In this document: positions 58,477-64,000 of the stretch, piece by piece
How positions within the stretch are numbered: the stretch's first letter is position 1
Layout: each line of letters starts with the position of its first letter
NCBI RefSeq assembly: GCF_002999335.1
Contig: NW_020312764.1
Coordinates: 62,001-126,000, forward strand
From: Cyclospora cayetanensis
Taxonomy: Eukaryota; Apicomplexa; Conoidasida; Eucoccidiorida; Eimeriidae
Direction: 5' to 3'
DNA: 64,000 bases
Translations under genes and position numbers: made by a program
Notes under the pieces: model-generated
Seen by the model: the letters and a program-made list of their open reading frames with translations, nothing else
What the model was told of the DNA's origin: nothing
Database searches by the model: none

Positions 58477-60299
58477 TTAGGATGCATTGATCTTGGCGAT
58501 GCCAGCTGGGCCCTTCAGCAGCCTGAACGATAGCACCGCAAAACAACGCAGAAGCGCACGTACTAATAGCCTAAAGGGCCCTTCAAACGACACCCAAAGC
58601 ACTGCACTGCAATTCCCTCCTTCTATCTCTGCTTCTTCCGTTCTTTCCCGATCCTTACCGTTTGGCTAACAACGCATAGTCTGCCTGCTTTGCCGATCCG
58701 AGAGCAGCAATGAGCATGAGCTCATCAACTTCTGTTTTGGGGAGCGGCTCCCCTCTTTTCGTAAGGATGTCGTGAAGCTGCGTCAAGGTAAGTTTTCCGC
58801 TGTGCGAGGGGTCAAAGACGTTGAAGGCATTGATGAGCACCGTCTCAGTGACTGGCTTCTGGTAGTTGTCGCTAAAAGTTTTCACGAATTCCGAGAAAGA
58901 GACACGTTCCCCTAAGCAGCGGCGCAAACAAAGTTGGGGAACAGTGCATGTGGGAGGGACATAATACTCTCTCAATCACAGCCTTTGATTCCTCGGCTCC
59001 ATTTACCTACGCCTCCGCTCCGTATCGACTAGTAGCCGCAGCTCCAGTTACATAAGTGGAGGCGCATAGCTCTCAAGTGCCCGCACAGAACCCTTATACA
59101 CTAAGTGTTCATAAAATCTCCGTGCGCTCCTAACCTGCTGGCACCGGTGCGGCCTTCTTTGTAGCGGCCACAGTTGGCGCTGTCTTCTTAGCCGCCGCTT
59201 GATCTTCTTTTGCGGCCGTTGCCGCCTTCTTGCTCTCCTCAGCAACAGCCACTGCAGACGCAACATGCCGCAAGTCATTAAAAGAGGAGGAGACACATCC
59301 ACGCCTCATGAATTCACACGCTACCACCGTGATTGCGGTATTCAATGCCTGTTGTCTGTCCGCCTAATCTATAAAATAGAAAGAGGTCAGCGATTATGTG
59401 GACGTACGCGCGAAAATTTTTGTGAGATTTGCGTTGGAAGTAGTCTGCCCTAGGGCTCTAAACAATGTGAAGAACTGAAGGGGCAAGGAAAAGCAAAAAG
59501 CCACCGATATGTCTGTCACATGGTACGGAAGCGACACGGGAAAAGTGAAGGTAAATGCCGGCAAACGACGATCGCCACAGAGACGCATCGTCCCTTCCAG
59601 CAAAAGAAGCCCAAATGCGATAAAAGACAAAAGAGCGCCACAGATGCATACCTGAGCTTTATCGATCATTCCATCCTTGTCTTCGTCGAGCAGTTTGAAT
59701 GTATCGCTAAAAGGAGCACAAGCACACTGAAGCGGGGGACGAGGGGCTATATTTTGGCAGAGGCAGAGAACACCACACACCCCCACAGGTGCCACCTTGC
59801 GGCGTCTCCTGCCGAGTCACAGAAAAGGGGCGAAGCCACACATGCGCGCCCAAGAGTCTAAACAACGGCAGCAAGAAGAAAGCCGGAAATATTGCCGCTG
59901 CGGGCGCACGTTGTCTCCTCTTCCCGATGCCGCCCTTCGAACGCGCGGAGAAGAAGCACAGCGGGAGAGAGCACTCAACGCAAGAGTCACAGCCACTATG
60001 CGTGATCAGCTTCCAGACCTTCATGACGGCTTGCGAACGCGCGCACACCCGCGAACATGCAATATGAACGAGAAAGCGGAGATGCAATAACAAGACAGTC
60101 AGAGAAGTGCGGCCTCCGAGGGCCTCGAGCCCTCCTTCACGGCTTGCGCCTTTCCTTTGAAGCGTCCACTGCAGAACGATGTGAGGAGGGTGTATATACA
60201 GACCAGCACACTGCTCAGTGGACCCATCAAATTAGGGCCGTCTTACTAGATGAGCCGGAGGTGTTGCTCGCTGAGCTTAACGCCCTTTCCACTCGCCAT
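58477..60299 (-). CDS. EF-hand protein, myosin essential light chain/calmodulin-like
   Basis: Six exons join in phase: 60299-60247, 59706-59652, 59474-59408, 59251-59135, 58911-58659 and 58522-58477, giving 196 residues. It starts MASGKGVKLSEQHLRLIYDT. EF loop 1 is DEDKDGMIDKAQ, with Gln in place of the usual Glu at position 12. FFTLFRALGQTTSNANLTKI is a typical interhelical block of myosin light chains and calmodulin relatives. A 35-residue Ala/Lys stretch (EESKKAATAAKEDQAAAKK and on) then replaces the second loop. SFSEFVKTFSDNYQ leads to loop 3 (DPSHSGKLTLTQ), and the fourth hand is degenerate (LAKRLLKGPAGIAK). The layout suits a myosin essential light chain with little Ca2+ binding, perhaps for a gliding or cytokinetic myosin. 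The family assignment is secure; the partner is inferred. Confidence 0.85.
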
Positions 60300-61238
60300 C
60301 TTCTCGATCGCGTTGAGTCATAAATGACGTTCGCTCTCTTTCTGCTCGGAAACGGCCTTTGTTAAGCACCCCGATTCGCCTCTGCGGCGGGGGCCTCACA
60401 GCGAGGTCGTGGGCGGCTGAACAGCTACTGCCGCAGGGGCCCTTCGCGTCGAGTTTAGCGCCAACGATTGGCTCTCTCGGTAAAAAAAGCCAGCAAAATA
60501 TTAATTCGTGCTAATTTGGAGCTGTTTTCGATTCCCAAGCCCTTAATCATAGAAGCGCCTCGCCTGCTGCTCCCAGGGGGCCTCCGAGTCTGCCGCTGAA
60601 GCCTGCAACGAGGGACTGCAGCCCCCCCGACCCCCCCTCGAAAACCACCCACCCGCTGCCACCGACTGCACCTCCCCTGCCGGCGTAAATCTCGAGTTTG
60701 CGCTCGACCAACCGATCGCTTTTTGTCCCTAATTGCTTTAAGGGGCCCTAGAAGCCCCTCTCTCCCGCAGACTCCTCAAAAAGCCGCCTTCCTTTCCCTA
60801 AGGGCCGCGTGCGGGAGGCGGGGAGAACCGCGAACAAGCGAACTTCACGCGCATGTCTCCAACTCTTTGTCGTCTTCCGACCGCTTCCGTACAGCCCGCA
60901 TCCCCGCCGTCCTCTCTGGCCTTCTTCAGCGCGAGGCCCCCTGCCTGCCGTGCCTTCCCCACAGGCACCCCCGCTGCAACACCGTGCAGCGTCCAAGCTG
61001 GCTGCAGGGGAGGAACCTGTGCCTCCTCAGCCTGGCGGAGCTCCTCAGCGCCTTCAGCCGCTAGGGCGGGAGGCTCTCCTCGGACGGGCGAAGAGCGAAG
61101 CACAGCGTCCTCTGAGGCTCCTTGACGCACTCCTGGTAACGGCCTCCATTCGGCAGCTCTTGGGGCCCCCAGCCTCCGCTCATCTCCCTCCTACGCTGCC
61201 TACACGTCTCGCATCAGCGGCAGTGGAATTCGTTTAGC
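60300..61238. other. Divergent region with possible 5' exons of the coiled-coil gene
   Basis: From about 60,800 to 61,230 plus-strand frames are open and read HAHVSNSLSSSDRFRTARIP, then LLSLAELLSAFSR, or in another frame REALLGRAKSEAQRPLRLLD. They may be 5' exons of the downstream gene or a separate short gene. No splice model is convincing. Confidence 0.35.
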
Positions 61239-64000
61239 ATGGAGGCTACTAGAGCAGCAGCGGCAGCCACGCGGATCGCCGCAGACAGCCGTCTAACTCG
61301 CAGCGGAACCCTCCTTGAAAGGAGCTTTCATCCACGAGGCGGCTTCCACCAACGCCAAAACCAGCCGCTCACAGCCTCTGCCTCTCTCGAGCACCTTCAG
61401 GAGGACGAGGGGGGCCCCCGGGGGGTTGCCCGTCGCTTCTCTTCGCACAGGCGCACTTCTCCGTGCGACCTGCAGCACAAGCAGCAGCAGCAACAGCTGC
61501 TGCTAAACTTTGCTGACAATGAAATAGAAGAGCTAAGGCAGGCTTACAAAAAAATTCGCAGCTCCCCGAGCAGGGGACTGGCAGCTGCAGCCACAGAAGG
61601 GCCGCAACAGCACCAACAGCAGCAGCAGGTCGAGGACGAGAGGAGAACGCGAGTCAGAGGAGTTAGCAGCAGCAGCAACAACAGTAGTAAGGATAGAGCT
61701 CGTGGAGCAGCATCGAGCGATCCATGTGCAGGTGCTTCCTTCACTCACGTTGGCGGCAATGAAAGTAGCAGCAGCAGCAGCAGCACTACGCCGTTCGACG
61801 AGCTTCCTGCAGTAGTTGCTGCCGATGGGGAGGAACCTCCACCGTTTGAGGCTTTGTTGCAGAGAGCGCTGCAGCAAGAAGCGGCGCGCATCCGCAGGGG
61901 CCTCCCACCGCCTCTCGTACAGCAGCAACGGCAGCAGCAGCAGCACGAGCAGCAGCAGCAGAGTCGTCCGTTTCTCAGAAAAGGCAGCAATCTTCAGGCC
62001 TGGAGGGCTCCCTCCGTCTGCAGAAAGCGCAATGCAGCATCAGCACCCTCCTCGAGCGCAGAAACACCAGACTTTCATGGTAAGCGTCGCCTTGCAGCTG
62101 CAAGTGATGCCTTGGCTGCAGCTTGTGCTTCCTCTGCACCAAGATTTCGTGTGGCTGCTGCTGCCCTGCAGGGGCGGCTTTGGAGGCTGCAGCAGCAGCG
62201 CCTGCCGAAAGGACGAGGCAGGAGCAGCATGCTCGAGCGCATGCTGCCGACGGAGTAGCCGACAGAGAGGACGACGCAGCAGCAGCAGCAGCAGTGGCAG
62301 ACGTCGAAAACCGACGCGCCGAGTTGGAGGCATGTCTCTTTGAAGAGGAGGAGTCCTCTCCTGCTGGACTGACGAGAGTTCATCGTCATCGACAGCAGGA
62401 GTCTCAGGTGCAAGGCGTGCTGCCGCAGCTTCAAGACAATGCAAGCGACGCGGAGGAGGCGAAAGACGGAGAAGATGACTGGCTAGGGGCACAAATGGAG
62501 CAGCTGCGTCTTGATGAAGCCCCCCAATGGGAGGCTTCCTGCCAGCCTCACGGAGCAGCAGTAGACACACCACAAAGCGAGCCGCTTCGCCGCTGCGCCG
62601 CGCAGAAGACACCCCCTCAACGGGTTCAAAAGAAGCAGCTCGTGGACCCCACTGCAGATGTGCAAAGGGGAGCTGACACATCCCCGTGTGAAGTTTCCCC
62701 TGCTTCGTCGAGCCTGAGGCAGACGAAGCAATCGCAGCAGCCACATCTTCTGCAGCGGCCACGCCTAATTACCTTCGCCGATGAGGTTGCCGCAAGAGGC
62801 ACAGATTCCGCCACTAACGGCGCTCCCGATGGAGCACCCCCCACTCCATGCGATGAACCGCTGCAGGCTTCTGCTGCTGCGGCAGAAGAAAGCGAAAGGG
62901 AGCTCTTCATGTCAAGGATGGAAGTGCTCAAAACGCAAATGGCTCGGTATGATGGAGAACGTGCGGAGGAAGACGATGGCTAGAAGGGAGGCCCTTTATA
63001 GAGGGGCCCCCGAGCACAGCTTCCGCTTTGTGTGTGTATCTAAGTGGGTGTGTGTATGTATGTCTGTTTGTCTGTATGTATGTATGTCTCTGCGTGAGTG
63101 TGCGATGGAGGGCGTTGGCGGAGAAAGGGGGGATGTTGATCCGCGCAGTCCCTGTACCCCCTGGTGTGCCTAAATTGTTGATCCTTGCTGCGCCTCCTGA
63201 ATCGCGAAAGCCCACAGAGCGCGTGTTGTTTGCGGATTTTCTGTGGGCAGGCTGCGGGAGAGTGAAGAACGGCTAAGGAACATCTCTGCAGAGCTGCGGC
63301 AACAGAGGGCAGATCTCGAAGCAGAGCGTGGTGAGGCTTCCAGCCGACGGGAGTGGGGGGGAGTAGTTCGCTACGCCGTCGGAGTCATATGTGGTATTGG
63401 GATTTTTTGCGAGCGCTAAGGACAGGCTGCAGACCGCAGCGTTGTACAAATCTGTCTGGCTTTTAGGTTTGAGGGTGCGCGTCTCAGGCCGGCTGCATTC
63501 CACTCTGAACGACCAGCACCAGCATGCGTTGCAAGAAATCAGCGCTTGCAGGCAGCAGCTGCAGCAGCAGAAGAGACGATTAGCAGGTGCTCTGGGGGCT
63601 TTGGGGGTGTTGGTGGCGACAGGTGCAGGCAGCATCGAGAATCGAGATACTCAGCCGTCGTTTGCAAGCTTAGTGTTTCCGTTTATGCGCCGCGCATGAT
63701 GTCTGCAGCGGAGAGAGAGCGACTAAGAGAGGGCCTTGCGCAACAGCAACAGCAGCAGCAGCAGCAGCTCTTGCTGCAGAGGCAGGTGGAAGAGCTGAAG
63801 GTTCGTTACGCGTGGTGCTCTGTTTCTGCTGCTCCGCGTGCCTCCTGGTGGGGTCTCCCCGAGTTACACCCGGGTGCAGAATAGATGCAGATACGCCTCT
63901 TGTTGCATCGGGTTGCTGCTTTCGCAGGAAGAGCTCCAAACTGTAAAATTCCGATATCGTACTGCGCACAACCGTTGGGCTGCTGAGAGGCAGCAGCTCC
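61239..64000 (+). CDS. Coiled-coil protein, 3' end beyond the window
   Basis: Exon 1 runs from ATG 61239 to about 62,080 (GTAAGC donor). Exon 2 starts after TGCCCTGCAG at about 62,171 and ends near 62,946 with MEVLKTQMAR before GTATGA. Exon 3 (about 63,252-63,330) reads LRESEERLRNISAELRQQRA, exon 4 (about 63,467-63,586) RLHSTLNDQHQHALQEISAC with RQQLQQQKRRLA, exon 5 (about 63,708-63,799) AERERLREGLAQQ with a Gln run and RQVEELK, and exon 6 EELQTVKFRYRTAHNRWAAE to the window end. The first 560 residues are disordered and Gln/Ser/Ala-rich; the rest is a continuous coiled coil. This could be a centriolar protein of the Sas-4/CPAP kind, whose coiled coil ends similarly, but the diagnostic C-terminal TCP10 domain would lie outside the window. 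Confidence 0.55.
63022..63100. repeat. TG-rich simple repeat in an intron
   Basis: GTGTGTGTATC, GTATGTATGTCTG and related units in the intron between exons 2 and 3 of the coiled-coil gene. Confidence 0.85.

Overview
The window looks like nuclear DNA of an apicomplexan, most probably a coccidian close to Eimeria. Genes are split into many short exons with GT-AG (occasionally GC-AG) introns. Coding and non-coding DNA carry long CAG/CTG runs that encode Gln, Ser or Ala tracts even inside conserved domains. One gene is an alveolin, a cortical protein of alveolates, and the dUTPase is of the Plasmodium type. No bacterial or organellar signature is present. Exons were assembled by eye from splice sites, reading phase and known protein families; no search was run.

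Layout. 1-2,258: no intact gene, with a possible retroelement RNase H relic. 2,259-4,697 (+): P-loop kinase related to 2-phosphoglycerate kinase/plant LPA1. 5,160-6,598 (-): TRAPPC5/Trs31, complete in five exons. 7,228-7,301 (-): tRNA-Ile(AAU). 7.3-13.9 kb: repeat-poor and almost gene-free, with one small candidate membrane-protein gene (about 8.9-9.6 kb, -) and a decayed Ty3/gypsy gag (about 11.7-12.8 kb, -). 13.9-21.4 kb (-): TFIIIC TPR subunit (GTF3C3/Tfc4). 22.7-24.7 kb (+): unknown low-complexity protein. 25.4-26.6 kb (-): 238-residue, probably mitochondrial unknown. 28.2-29.3 kb (-): organellar IF-3 with a poly-Gln insert. 29.9-31.5 kb: unresolved exon-like sequence. 31.7-33.3 kb (-): ALG14. 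33.3-34.3 kb (-): unknown membrane protein. 35.6-40.9 kb (+): CCZ1 in ten exons. 41.4-44.4 kb (-): unknown secreted protein. 45.3-47.6 kb (+): alveolin. 48.5-50.5 kb (-): U2 snRNP A'. 50.8-54.6 kb (+): large unknown protein. 55.1-56.3 kb (-): dUTPase. 58.5-60.3 kb (-): EF-hand/myosin-light-chain-like protein. 61.2-64.0 kb (+): coiled-coil protein running off the window.

The genes are mostly housekeeping and do not form one pathway. Themes that recur are Rab GEF complexes (TRAPPC5 with TRAPP, CCZ1 with MON1), gene expression machinery (TFIIIC, U2A', IF-3, tRNA), nucleotide hygiene (dUTPase), N-glycan assembly (ALG14) and the cortical skeleton (alveolin).

The most unusual non-coding signals are two perfect inverted repeats only 1.3 kb apart: a 26-bp stem upstream of CCZ1 (extended by 6 bp) and a 29-bp stem with a 4-nt loop just inside a CCZ1 intron. 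Two GC-AG introns are supported by homology, one of them in the U2A' gene. The window also alternates between CAG/GGGCCC-rich stretches and plain repeat-poor stretches, matching the segmental organisation described for Eimeria tenella chromosomes.
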